From NCBI GenBank assembly GCA_044356305.1, contig JBIKWM010000049.1, positions 1-22,083 of the forward strand: a DNA stretch of 22,083 nucleotides, given 5' to 3'. The notes under the pieces are model-generated. The model ran no database searches. It saw only the letters and a list, made by a program, of their open reading frames with translations, and was not told the DNA's origin. Source of the DNA: JBIKWM01 sp044356305. GTDB taxonomy: Bacteria; Bacteroidota; Bacteroidia; UBA10329. The translations under genes and the position numbers were made by a program. Positions 14,607-22,083 of this stretch are shown one piece after another (the first letter of the stretch is position 1; each line of letters begins with the position of its first letter).

Positions 14607-15155
14607 ATGATGGTTCGCGGCATAATAATACTGACAATCAGCTTCTTGGTGCAGTTCGGCTGCAAAGGGCAGATGATCTATCGGGCCGAACGAACCGATT
14701 CTACAGCCGCCACGGTACTGACAAAAGCTGATAGTCTGGTGCTATTTGCCCAGAAATATATCGGTGTGCCTTACCGCTCCGGAGGCAGCACTCCAGATGG
14801 ATTTGATTGCAGCGGATATGTGAATTTCGTTTTCCGTAACAACGGTATCACCGTGCCGCGTTCATCCCCCGAGTTGGCCAAGATCGGGGTTGAGGTGCCG
14901 TTGAGCGAGTGCCGCAAAGGGGACATCATCCTTTTCACCGGCTCAAGCCCTACAAAGCGGCCTATCGGCCATGCAGGCATCGTCATTTCCGACCCTGGCC
15001 AACCCGTGCGGTTCATTCACAGCGCCACAAGCAACAGGCAGGGCATAGTCATCACTGCACTCGATCAGTACGAGTATTACCTCAAACGATTTGTGAAGGT
15101 GGTGCGCGTTGTTCTCGCTCCCGAAGACGAAAAAGGGAAGCCGGGATCTAAATGA
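14607..15155 (+). CDS. Secreted NlpC/P60 cysteine peptidase
   Basis: 182 residues. The N-terminus IIILTISFLVQFGCKG is hydrophobic and ends in a cysteine (C19); glutamine at -3 makes it a weak lipobox, so it may be a lipoprotein or an ordinarily secreted protein. The NlpC/P60 domain spans about 42-165, with the catalytic cysteine C68 in GFDCSGYV, H122 in PIGHAGIVI and a third polar residue H138 in FIHSAT. Such enzymes cut peptide bonds in peptidoglycan stems (usually D-Glu-diaminopimelate) during growth or remodelling. No SH3 domain is present, so it is a minimal, single-domain form. Preceded by its own promoter and followed by a gene-free interval. Confidence 0.92.
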   Translation: MMVRGIIILTISFLVQFGCKGQMIYRAERTDSTAATVLTKADSLVLFAQKYIGVPYRSGGSTPDGFDCSGYVNFVFRNNGITVPRSSPELAKIGVEVPLSECRKGDIILFTGSSPTKRPIGHAGIVISDPGQPVRFIHSATSNRQGIVITALDQYEYYLKRFVKVVRVVLAPEDEKGKPGSK

Positions 15156-15394
15156 ACCAGTAGCCTGAAGGCTGACCTATCGCATCATTTTGATTAAAGG
15201 GCAACGCGGTCAGCCGTTGATTGTTTAATCAAGTTACTCTGTCCCAGTTTCGTTTCTCACCAGCCTTGAATATCTGCGTTCAATTTGCTTATCAGGAGGT
15301 CTATGACCTGATCGGTAGTTGATCAGATCACACTGACAGCCCAGTACGGTAATTGTTATGCGGATTCACTATCAATCAGCGGGCATCTTTCCGA
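15156..15394. other. Intergenic interval between convergent genes with nested hairpins
   Basis: No gene is visible. The interval contains a nested inverted repeat at 15192-15230: outer GATTAAA/TTTAATC arms and inner CAACG/CGTTG arms. Two smaller ones follow: ATCAGG/CCTGAT at 15291-15312 and TGATC/GATCA at 15309-15325. They could end transcription of the two convergent genes, but none is followed by a T-tract, so a terminator role is uncertain. Confidence 0.45.
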
Positions 15395-18300
15395 TCACCC
15401 CTCCCTTTTTGAGGTGAATTTCTCCATAAGCTCTTCAAAGAAATTGAGCACGCGGCTCAGAGCATCTGCATAGAGTGTGATCACGAGAGTAAGGGTCATG
15501 AGCCAGAGCACAAGCACATTGGCCCAATAGGTATCGATATACATGTTGCCCAACAGCTTGCGCGAAGCCAGAAAATGCGCACGCAACACTGGGGAGGTAG
15601 GGTCCTGATATATCGGGTTTACGCGCTGTATGAGTCGGCCATCGCGCTCGATGATGCGGTACAGATCATTTGCATTGCATACCAGGTCCGTTAGCGATTC
15701 GTTCGAATGATCATCGAGCAGTTGTCGGTAACGGGCATCGTCCTCGGGGCCACCGGCTATCTGGGTGCCCACATATTTTTCTTTCTCCTTATTGGCACTG
15801 TTCCACTTCCGATTGTAGTGTGCCTTGAGCTGATCGAGCCATGCACTGGCTGCAACCAGATCACTGTTGCTAACATCACCGTTCTCAAATGCTGATTGAC
15901 CATTAAAAGTCATTTCGGGCAAAAGGCTGTTCTGAACCGTCATCTCATGGTTCAGCAGGCGCAGCAGGTATTCGTAGCGCTCATCCTTCCGATTCTTACC
16001 CAAGGCATTGGTCACCTCGCTAAGGTGCTTCTGCATCTCGGGTATCCAATAATCTCTTCTGAAAGCCGCTTCGCCCATCTGGCGCTCTTCTTTGAAGATG
16101 GGGGCCATGTACCGATTGGCCTTATACTGGTGAACAGCCAAAGCCTCATAAGCCCATTTGCTGGCCATCATCTCTCCGGCAAGTGGCACATTGTCATCGC
16201 TGCTGAAACTGGGGTTCAGCTTATCAAACTTGACAATCACACCGCTGAGCAGCAATTGGGGGATGATGAGGAAAGGGATGAGGATATAGATTGTGACTGC
16301 ATTGCGGAAGGAGGCCGATATATTGAGCCCCAGCATATTGGCGAAACACGAAATGGAGAATAGCACAAGGAAATATGAAAGGGTCATGCCCTGCACCCCC
16401 AGCAAGGTGTTGCCAATGATGACAAAGGAAGCCGTCTGAACTGCCGAAATGGCGAACATGATGGCAATCTTGCTCATCAGGTAACTTGGACGGCTGAGGT
16501 TGAGGAATGCCTCGCGTTTAAGGATCTTACGGTCTTTTATTATCTCTTCGGCACTGACAGTAAGGCCAAAGAACAGAGCCACCACAACACACATGAAGAT
16601 GTATGCCGGCAGGTTGTCATTTTCACGAAAAATGTACCCTGTCTGGTCGTTGTTATAGTAGCGCACCAGCACAGCCAGTATGACGGCCAGCAAGGGTGTC
16701 TCTAGGAAGTTGATGAGCATGTACTGCGTGTCGCTCACTTTCGAGAGCACATCGCGTGTTATGAAAACTTTGAACTGCTGCCAGGCCGAAGGCACCTGCG
16801 ATACCGTTGGTAACTTATCGAGTTCCTTTGTTTCTGTTGATACCGGTCGTTGGTTTCGGGCCTTGTCCTCTAGGTACTTCTGGCTCCATTCGGCCGGACT
16901 CACCCTACGTTTCAGGGTCAGTTGGCCGTATTCGTCAAGTACCTTGCTCTCAATGATGTTGAACACCTGCTCGGGGTTCACATTCCCGCAATTGTGGCAC
17001 TCAATCTCTTGGCTGGTGACATCGTTTATCTGCGACTTGAAGTAGCCGATGGCCTCGACCGGGTTGCCGTAATACACCGCAAAGCCTCCTGTATCGAGCA
17101 CCAATAGCTTGTCGAACATCTTGTAGATGTCTGACGAGGGTTGGTGAATTACCACCACCACCAACTTCCCTTTCAGTGCCAGTTCCTTCAGCAGGTCCAT
17201 TGTGGTCTCGCTATCACGCGAGCTCAGACCCGAAGTGGGTTCATCCACAAAAAGCACCGCAGGTTCCCTTATTAATTCAAGGGCTATGTTCAGACGTTTG
17301 CGTTGGCCACCACTGATCTTCTTGTTAAGTGGCGAGCCCACTTTCAGGTCACATATCTCGGCCAATCCCAAATCCTGCAGGGTTTTCATCACCATCTGCT
17401 TCAGATCATCTTCAGTCTTATCCCTGAAGCACAACTTGGCATTGAAATACAGATTCTGAAACACTGTCAGCTCCTCCATCAGCAGGTCGTCCTGCGAGAT
17501 GTGGCCTATCAGTCCTTCAACTTCTTTTTTCTGTCTGTGAATGTCAACGCCATTGATTCGGATGCTGCCATCGGTAGGGGCTATGCTGCCGTTCAATATG
17601 TTGAGCAGAGTGCTCTTGCCCGCACCGCTGGCGCCCATCACACCTATCATCTGCCCGCTGCGCTCCTCCAGGTCTATGGGGTGCAGTCCCACTTTGCCCG
17701 ATGGGAAACGGTACCCGATGCCATCGACCTTGAACACGAGTTCGTCCTTCGATACATCGCGCAGGTATTTGCCAACTATGTCGCTGTAATACACCGGGCT
17801 GACACCCGATGCACGGATAGACGAACCGGGAGTGAGCACATGCACCGATTGCGTGCGAACTGGCTGCCCGTTTATAAAGAGGGTCTCGGCACCGAAATAC
17901 CTCAGTATGAAAAGGTTTACACTCTCAATATGCAGGATTCGCACCTCACCGTGCATCCCCTCGGCCCGTATATGGTGTGACCTTCGCAGCACAGGGGCCT
18001 CATCGCCAGTGATATAAAGAAGGTGAGGCGTGTCATGAATGCTGGCCGGTGCCGTTACGAACTGCAACGAACGCAGGAACTCCTCGTCCTCCAGATTGAA
18101 AGCTGCCGATACAGTACTTACAAAATCAAGCTCCTGACCGGCAATGGTGCCGTCAAGGTTGATGAATTCCAGCAATCTGATAACTACGATAACCTTCTGC
18201 TTCTGGGCCAACTCTGCATTTATGGCCTCGCAGATCCGAAGAATCTTTACTGAGCTGCGCGAGATCTTCTTCCGCTTCTTCTCATTCTCTTCGCTGGCTT

Positions 18301-18478
18301 CCTTGTGATATTCAGAATAAAAGGTGTCATACACTTTGAGGTACTCATCCACCTGTTCCTTGCTCAGCTGCTGGGCCAGGAACTGTATCACCACTTTGCG
18401 GCCACGATCAGTCTGGTCGTCCTCGCGGGCCACCAGAGCGAACAGTTGCATAAGGGCGCGGAGTATCCTCTCGCTCAT
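15395..18478 (-). CDS. TerB-like / ABCG-type ABC transporter, 1027 residues
   Basis: Inner-membrane half-transporter fusion. Residues ~1-135 are helical and TerB-like (LMQLFALVAREDDQTDRG). Residues ~150-240 are beta-rich with an FHA-like ending (FINGQPVRTQSVHVL). The ATPase follows: Walker A GASGAGKST 282-290, Q329, signature ISGGQRKR 388-395, Walker B AVLFVDEP 407-414 and switch H445 in VIHQPSSD, as in the White/ABCG group. A C494-xx-C497 pair follows. At least four membrane segments lie at about 590-760, then a long soluble insert and a last membrane helix near 990-1010. Substrate unknown. The start is fixed by the TerB-like segment beginning at once. A strong terminator hairpin ends only 6 nt before this ATG, so its own promoter is not obvious. 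Confidence 0.9.
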   Translation of the reverse strand: MSERILRALMQLFALVAREDDQTDRGRKVVIQFLAQQLSKEQVDEYLKVYDTFYSEYHKEASEENEKKRKKISRSSVKILRICEAINAELAQKQKVIVVIRLLEFINLDGTIAGQELDFVSTVSAAFNLEDEEFLRSLQFVTAPASIHDTPHLLYITGDEAPVLRRSHHIRAEGMHGEVRILHIESVNLFILRYFGAETLFINGQPVRTQSVHVLTPGSSIRASGVSPVYYSDIVGKYLRDVSKDELVFKVDGIGYRFPSGKVGLHPIDLEERSGQMIGVMGASGAGKSTLLNILNGSIAPTDGSIRINGVDIHRQKKEVEGLIGHISQDDLLMEELTVFQNLYFNAKLCFRDKTEDDLKQMVMKTLQDLGLAEICDLKVGSPLNKKISGGQRKRLNIALELIREPAVLFVDEPTSGLSSRDSETTMDLLKELALKGKLVVVVIHQPSSDIYKMFDKLLVLDTGGFAVYYGNPVEAIGYFKSQINDVTSQEIECHNCGNVNPEQVFNIIESKVLDEYGQLTLKRRVSPAEWSQKYLEDKARNQRPVSTETKELDKLPTVSQVPSAWQQFKVFITRDVLSKVSDTQYMLINFLETPLLAVILAVLVRYYNNDQTGYIFRENDNLPAYIFMCVVVALFFGLTVSAEEIIKDRKILKREAFLNLSRPSYLMSKIAIMFAISAVQTASFVIIGNTLLGVQGMTLSYFLVLFSISCFANMLGLNISASFRNAVTIYILIPFLIIPQLLLSGVIVKFDKLNPSFSSDDNVPLAGEMMASKWAYEALAVHQYKANRYMAPIFKEERQMGEAAFRRDYWIPEMQKHLSEVTNALGKNRKDERYEYLLRLLNHEMTVQNSLLPEMTFNGQSAFENGDVSNSDLVAASAWLDQLKAHYNRKWNSANKEKEKYVGTQIAGGPEDDARYRQLLDDHSNESLTDLVCNANDLYRIIERDGRLIQRVNPIYQDPTSPVLRAHFLASRKLLGNMYIDTYWANVLVLWLMTLTLVITLYADALSRVLNFFEELMEKFTSKREG

Positions 18479-18484
18479 ATCTCT

Positions 18485-18521
18485 GTAAAAAGAAAAGCGC
18501 CACTACAACGGTGCAGTGGCG
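18485..18521 (-). terminator. Intrinsic terminator after the secreted-protein gene
   Basis: On the minus strand GCGCCACT (18521-18514), a 10-nt loop and AGTGGCGC (18503-18496) form a perfect 8-bp, GC-rich stem, followed immediately by a T-rich run of 11 nt (TTTTCTTTTT). It lies 26 nt past the stop of the secreted protein (18548) and only 6 nt before the ATG of the ABC transporter at 18478. It therefore separates the two units, or acts as an attenuator for the transporter. Confidence 0.8.
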
Positions 18522-18547
18522 CCTGGGTTACCCTTTCCGGTAGAGTT

Positions 18548-18961
18548 TTATTGCTTGAATCCGATGACCAGCACACCGCAACCGGATTGGAGCGTGGCAC
18601 TGTTCAGTGTGGCCTCAATGGTGCAGTCAAGTGTTGATCCGAATTTCAGGTCCCAATAGGGAGCGTTTTTCTGCTCGGCATTCGAGAAGAGCAGGTTGTG
18701 CTCCTTATCGTACACGCTGAAGAGCAGATTCCCATCAGTGAAACCGCTACAGCCGGCAATGCGGTAGGTGGCACCGCCATAGAACGTGGCCTGAAACTCG
18801 GCCGGCTGGTCATTGAACAACAGGGCACGATAGCTCTGCCCATCGCTGATGTAACTGGCCACCACGTGTTTGGCGCACAGGTTAGCTATGCTGTCGCACT
18901 GGGCCGAGGCACTCAGACTTATGGCGCTGATCACGCCAAGGATCATCAGGGTCTTTCTCAT
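18548..18961 (-). CDS. Secreted cysteine-containing protein of unknown function
   Basis: About 137 residues. MRKTLMILGVISAISLSASA is a clear signal peptide with cleavage before Gln. The mature part is predicted mostly beta (ALLFNDQPAEFQATFYGG, ATYRIAGC, LLFSVYDKEHNLLFSN) and has five cysteines, consistent with disulfides in the periplasm or outside. I recognise it as similar to conserved Bacteroidota hypothetical proteins, but no function is known to me. The ATG overlaps the stop of the upstream lipoprotein gene by one base (TGATG), so the two are translationally coupled; a GTG one codon earlier is an alternative start. A strong terminator follows. Confidence 0.75.
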   Translation of the reverse strand: MRKTLMILGVISAISLSASAQCDSIANLCAKHVVASYISDGQSYRALLFNDQPAEFQATFYGGATYRIAGCSGFTDGNLLFSVYDKEHNLLFSNAEQKNAPYWDLKFGSTLDCTIEATLNSATLQSGCGVLVIGFKQ

Positions 18962-19866
18962 CACTGTCCTACTATTTTATTGCGCAGTGCTTCCACAGCT
19001 TTGGTTATCTCGGCCAGATGCTGATCGGTGATCACCACTTTGGTTGAGCTGTTGATGGTCGTGGTCTTGTTGGCCACATCTACCACCGGTTTCACGTAGG
19101 TATACTGTATGTCAACCGCATCAAAGTCATAGGCAAGTTCAATCAGGTCATCGATCAGTGCCTTGTACTCAGGCTGGTCGTTATATGGGGCCAGCATCTT
19201 TATCAAGTTGTTGAGAGTGTACTTCTGCTCGCCAATCCGGGTGATTATGGCCTGATCCTTTTTCTTCTTGGCCAATTGGGTGGTGAAATAGAGGCTCTCT
19301 ACCCAGCCACCGGCAATGATCAGACTACCCACATTGAGTCGGTCATTGTCCTTCAAAAAGGCATCGCTGTTGCGGTATGCCACGTTGACGAGGTTCAGCA
19401 TGCTGTCCCGAACCCCGAAATTGGCCTCGAAACGCTGAACGGTCTTCTGATCAAATGCGCCTGTAATACCGAGCTCATCGCTGAGTTTGCGTATAGAGTT
19501 GAGGTATTTAAGGGCTTCCTGGCTCTGGTCGTAGATGGTAACGTATCCCACATCAGCACCATACACACCCAGATTGAGCGCCTTTTGATAGTTGGTGGCG
19601 TAGTTGGTCACCTTGGTGCTTGGGTTCAGGATGCTCTTGTCGAAGCCGATACCTGAGCGCTCTATGAGAAGGGCGGTCTGAACAGGTGACGGTATGCTGA
19701 ACATGCTGCCGCCTACCTTCATGATGGTGGCCACGGTGTCAGACTTGGCATCGCCCTTGTCTTCACCATCCTTGCCTTTAGGGTCGCACCCAACCAGTAG
19801 AACGGCTGCAAGTGCCACAGGCCCAATGCCTTTGAGGGTGTTTCTGAACATGTTCTCCTTATTCAT
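18961..19866 (-). CDS. Lipoprotein of unknown function, coupled to the secreted protein
   Basis: About 301 residues from ATG 19866. The signal GIGPVALAAVLLVGC ends in a good lipobox (LVGC), followed by a charged linker (DPKGKDGEDKGDAK). The body is largely helical (YQKALNLGVYGADVGYVTIYD, quoted in part: 'LGVYGADVGYVTIYD'; SLYFTTQLAKKKKDQAII) with no catalytic motif visible. Conserved hypothetical lipoproteins of this type occur in Bacteroidota. ATG 19851 is an alternative start, preceded by AAGGAG at 3 nt, one of the few Shine-Dalgarno-like sequences here; the open frame could even extend to 19899. It shares an operon with the downstream secreted protein, suggesting they act together in the envelope. 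Confidence 0.76.
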   Translation of the reverse strand: MNKENMFRNTLKGIGPVALAAVLLVGCDPKGKDGEDKGDAKSDTVATIMKVGGSMFSIPSPVQTALLIERSGIGFDKSILNPSTKVTNYATNYQKALNLGVYGADVGYVTIYDQSQEALKYLNSIRKLSDELGITGAFDQKTVQRFEANFGVRDSMLNLVNVAYRNSDAFLKDNDRLNVGSLIIAGGWVESLYFTTQLAKKKKDQAIITRIGEQKYTLNNLIKMLAPYNDQPEYKALIDDLIELAYDFDAVDIQYTYVKPVVDVANKTTTINSSTKVVITDQHLAEITKAVEALRNKIVGQ

Positions 19867-20000
19867 CCTAACGGGTTGATTCGGTGCCGCAAGTAACAAA
19901 AAATGTCGCTTGTCGATCGGCTTTTTTCAAGGCTGGCCTGCTACTTGATAAGCGGCTGAAAGGTTTCATCCGATCAACTCACATCCAACATCCTCCATGC

Positions 20001-20009
20001 TATCTTGCG
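20001..20009 (+). promoter_or_regulatory. Candidate -7 box TATCTTGCG
   Basis: TATCTTGCG ends 5 nt before the ATG at 20015, matching the short-leader pattern of the boxes at 4239, 8154 and 14588. No good TTG is seen at -33. The box would lie inside the coding region if the upstream in-frame ATG at 19997 were used, which favours 20015. Confidence 0.4.
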
Positions 20010-20014
20010 CCCCC

Positions 20015-20764
20015 ATGTCAAAAGCGGTCCTTCTGGCCTTTGCCCTGCTGATTTCAATTGTTTCTGATCCGGCTCTTGCGCAGCAGCGTAAGGTGATGTT
20101 CCCATCAAAAGACGGTCTGATCCTATCGGCCGATCTTTACGAGTTCAACCCCGATTATCCATGGATCGTGCTGTGTCATCAGGCCAGATCAAGCCGTGGG
20201 GAATTCAAAGACATTGCACTGCGGTTGGGTAAATTGGAGTATAACTGTCTTGCGGTCGATCTCAGGTCAGGTTCAGAGAGCAATTTCATTATGAACGAGA
20301 GCTCGGCACTGGCTATCCGCAACGGACTGCCCACCGGGTATCTTGATGCGGAGAAGGATATCATCACCGCAATCAACAACGCATATCGCATAGGGCGAAA
20401 AAAGGTGGTGCTGCTCGGTAGTTCGTTCTCGGCCTCTCTGGCGCTGAAACTCGCAAATGAGAATGACAATGTCATGGCCGTGGTGGCTTTCAGCCCTGGC
20501 GAATATTTCGGAGAAAAATACAGCGTTAAGGATTCAATCGCAGGTCTCAGTAAACCAATGTTTGTCCTGTGTACAGCAAGCGAGCGCTCCTACGTTGACG
20601 AACTGCTCAGTAAGACATCGGCAAGCAGACGCATTGTTTTTTCTCCGGCCGAGAAAGGCGTTCATGGTGCCAAGGCTCTTTTCAAAGACAGCGATGGCAG
20701 CACCGATGCCTGGATACAGTTGATCAATTTCCTGCGCAAGGTGCGCAACGAGAAGTTCCGTTGA
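20015..20764 (+). CDS. Secreted alpha/beta hydrolase
   Basis: 249 residues. MSKAVLLAFALLISIVSDPALAQ is a signal peptide with an ALA-Q cleavage site, so it works in the periplasm or outside. The fold shows an N-terminal beta strand pair (VMFPSKDGLILSADLY), the oxyanion-hole strand WIVLCHQARSSRGEF, the nucleophile elbow GSSFS (S137) and a C-terminal histidine in GVHGAKAL (H217). The acid of the triad probably lies near TASERSYVDE at 188-196 but is not certain. It resembles dienelactone hydrolase or serine-ester hydrolases. The substrate is unknown. An ATG six codons earlier (19997) is less likely because it precedes the signal peptide with uncharged residues and overlaps the promoter-like box. 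Confidence 0.82.
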   Translation: MSKAVLLAFALLISIVSDPALAQQRKVMFPSKDGLILSADLYEFNPDYPWIVLCHQARSSRGEFKDIALRLGKLEYNCLAVDLRSGSESNFIMNESSALAIRNGLPTGYLDAEKDIITAINNAYRIGRKKVVLLGSSFSASLALKLANENDNVMAVVAFSPGEYFGEKYSVKDSIAGLSKPMFVLCTASERSYVDELLSKTSASRRIVFSPAEKGVHGAKALFKDSDGSTDAWIQLINFLRKVRNEKFR

Positions 20765-20806
20765 TACAGTTATTGGCGTTTCAATCCATTCACCCTTTAC
20801 ATTCCC

Positions 20807-21463
20807 ATGAAGTTCTTCATTGACACGGCCAATTTGAATCAGATACGCGAGGCACAGCAATTGGGCGTGCTCGATGGCGTGACCACCAATCCCTCGCTCA
20901 TGGCCAAGGAGGGAATAAGTGGTGAGGAGCGAGTGCGGCAGCACTACATTGATATATGCAACATCACAACGGGCGATGTAAGTGCCGAAGTGATCGCTAC
21001 GGATTTTGAAGGGATGATCAAAGAAGGCGAGGCTCTTGCTGCCCTGCACCCGCAGATTGTTGTGAAGGTGCCGATGATCAAGGATGGGATAAAGGCCATC
21101 CGGTATTTCACCGATAAGGGAATCAAGACCAACTGCACACTTGTTTTCAGTGCAGGACAGGCGCTGTTGGCCGCGAAGGCTGGCGCAACGTATGTTTCGC
21201 CTTTCATCGGCCGATTGGACGATAATTCGGTGGACGGGCTTGAGCTCATCGCCCAGATCAGATTGATCTATGACAACTACGGCTACAGAACCCAGATTCT
21301 TGCAGCGTCAGTAAGGCACACCATGCACATCGTCAAATGTGCCGAACTCGGTTCTGATGTGGCAACCTGTCCGCTGTCGGCCATTCTGGGCCTGCTCAGT
21401 CATCCGCTCACCGACCTTGGCCTGGCCAAGTTCCTTGAGGATCACCGCAAGGCCAATTCCTGA
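20807..21463 (+). CDS. fsa: Small transaldolase / fructose-6-phosphate aldolase
   Basis: 218 residues, the usual length of the short TalC/FSA class. MKFFIDTANLNQIREA and GVTTNPSL are the family's N-terminal motifs. The Schiff-base lysine is K87 in VVKVPM, and TNCTLVFSAGQA and YVSPFIGRLDD follow in order. The enzyme either moves a dihydroxyacetone unit between sugar phosphates in the pentose phosphate pathway or splits fructose 6-phosphate. In most bacteria with this form it serves as the transaldolase; the sequence alone does not separate the two. Cytoplasmic. It starts 42 bp after the hydrolase, with a weak TACATTCCC box (20798-20806) directly before ATG, and lies 9 bp before the next gene. 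Confidence 0.93.
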   Translation: MKFFIDTANLNQIREAQQLGVLDGVTTNPSLMAKEGISGEERVRQHYIDICNITTGDVSAEVIATDFEGMIKEGEALAALHPQIVVKVPMIKDGIKAIRYFTDKGIKTNCTLVFSAGQALLAAKAGATYVSPFIGRLDDNSVDGLELIAQIRLIYDNYGYRTQILAASVRHTMHIVKCAELGSDVATCPLSAILGLLSHPLTDLGLAKFLEDHRKANS

Positions 21464-21472
21464 TTCTCTGCC

Positions 21473-22083
21473 ATGTTGCTGCGCATCCACCCTAAGGACC
21501 CGCAGCCACGTGCCATACAGCAGGTGGTCGATTGCCTGCGCAAAGGAGGGGTGATCATCTATCCCACAGATACTGTTTACGGCATCGGGTGCGACATAAA
21601 CCAGCGTAAGGCGGTTGAGCGGATCTGCCAGATAAGACGGATCGACCCCGATAAGGCCCAGTTCTCGTTCATCTGCTCCGATCTGAGTCATATCTCAGAA
21701 TACTGCGCTTCTCTCGATACCCCTGTTTTCAAGATGATGAGGCGTGCGCTGCCTGGCCCCTACACCTTTATCCTCAATGCCACTTCGCGCGTCCCGAAAA
21801 TCTTCCAGAGCCGGAAGCGCACCGTGGGCATCAGGGTGCCAGACCATGTGGTGCCTGTGCATATCGTCCGCGAATTGGGGAACCCGATCATGACCTCATC
21901 GGTGCATGATGACGATGATATGACCGAGTACACCACCGACCCAGAGCTGATACACGAGAAATACGGGCATCTGGTTGATATTGTGATTGATTCGGGATAT
22001 GGGGGAATTGAGGCCTCGACCGTGGTGGATTGTTCTGGCCCAGAGCCTTTGATAGTGAGACAGGGCAAGGGAGACGCTGACCT
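21473..22083 (+). CDS. Sua5/YrdC/YciO-family protein, probable threonylcarbamoyl-AMP synthase (partial)
   Basis: The first 203 codons are present and the frame is still open at the window end. The YrdC fold is shown by GGVIIYPTDTVYGIGCD at 26-42, the FSFICSDLSHISEY segment, ALPGPYTFIL near residue 100 and VGIRVPDHVV. The true Sua5/TsaC enzymes make L-threonylcarbamoyl-AMP from threonine, bicarbonate and ATP for the t6A37 modification of tRNAs that read ANN codons. The segment after the first motif resembles the YciO branch, whose activity is weaker or different. Cytoplasmic. It probably shares a transcript with the transaldolase gene 9 bp upstream. Confidence 0.88.
   Translation, partial: MLLRIHPKDPQPRAIQQVVDCLRKGGVIIYPTDTVYGIGCDINQRKAVERICQIRRIDPDKAQFSFICSDLSHISEYCASLDTPVFKMMRRALPGPYTFILNATSRVPKIFQSRKRTVGIRVPDHVVPVHIVRELGNPIMTSSVHDDDDMTEYTTDPELIHEKYGHLVDIVIDSGYGGIEASTVVDCSGPEPLIVRQGKGDAD

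Overview
The window looks like a chromosomal stretch from a member of the Bacteroidota, probably a relatively GC-rich Flavobacteriales-like lineage. The strongest evidence is a single gene encoding LpxC fused to FabZ, set in the order HD phosphohydrolase - lpxD - lpxC/fabZ - lpxA - ABC ATPase. Other signs are a DUF4369/TlpA-type thioredoxin-fold protein, many lipoproteins, almost no Shine-Dalgarno sequences, and several promoter-like boxes of the form TAnCTTCGC or TAnnTTTG very close to start codons. I see no tRNA, rRNA, insertion sequence or CRISPR array.

Layout. 1-202 holds the possible tail of an upstream gene and four 21-bp tandem repeats. 203-3837 is a three-gene minus-strand operon: two paralogous proteins of unknown function, then a protein with degenerate ~24-residue repeats and a C-terminal Zc3h12a-like NYN ribonuclease domain. 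After a gap of about 400 bp with no convincing gene, 4266-8121 carries a saccharopine dehydrogenase-family enzyme, a type II toxin-antitoxin pair with a perfect inverted repeat at its start, coaD abutting the toxin stop codon, and a secreted TlpA-like protein with only one active-site cysteine. 8166-14064 is the lipid A operon: HD phosphohydrolase, lpxD, lpxC/fabZ, lpxA, a small ABC ATPase and a cyclase-family hydrolase. The last three junctions are 4-bp ATGA overlaps. 14141-15155 has a lipoprotein resembling the beta domain of the von Hippel-Lindau protein, and a secreted NlpC/P60 peptidase.

From 15395 to 19866 genes run on the minus strand: a lipoprotein and an overlapping secreted protein (both of unknown function), a strong intrinsic terminator, then a 1027-residue TerB-like / ABCG-type transporter. 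From 20015 genes run on the plus strand: a secreted alpha/beta hydrolase, a small transaldolase / fructose-6-phosphate aldolase and a Sua5/YrdC/YciO protein cut by the window end.

Cell-envelope work dominates: lipid A synthesis, peptidoglycan hydrolysis, lipoproteins and ABC transport. The least ordinary items are the VHL-beta-like lipoprotein, which keeps the residues that form the hydroxyproline pocket in human pVHL, and the NYN-nuclease operon with its paralogous partners. All family calls come from reading motifs by eye; no search was run.
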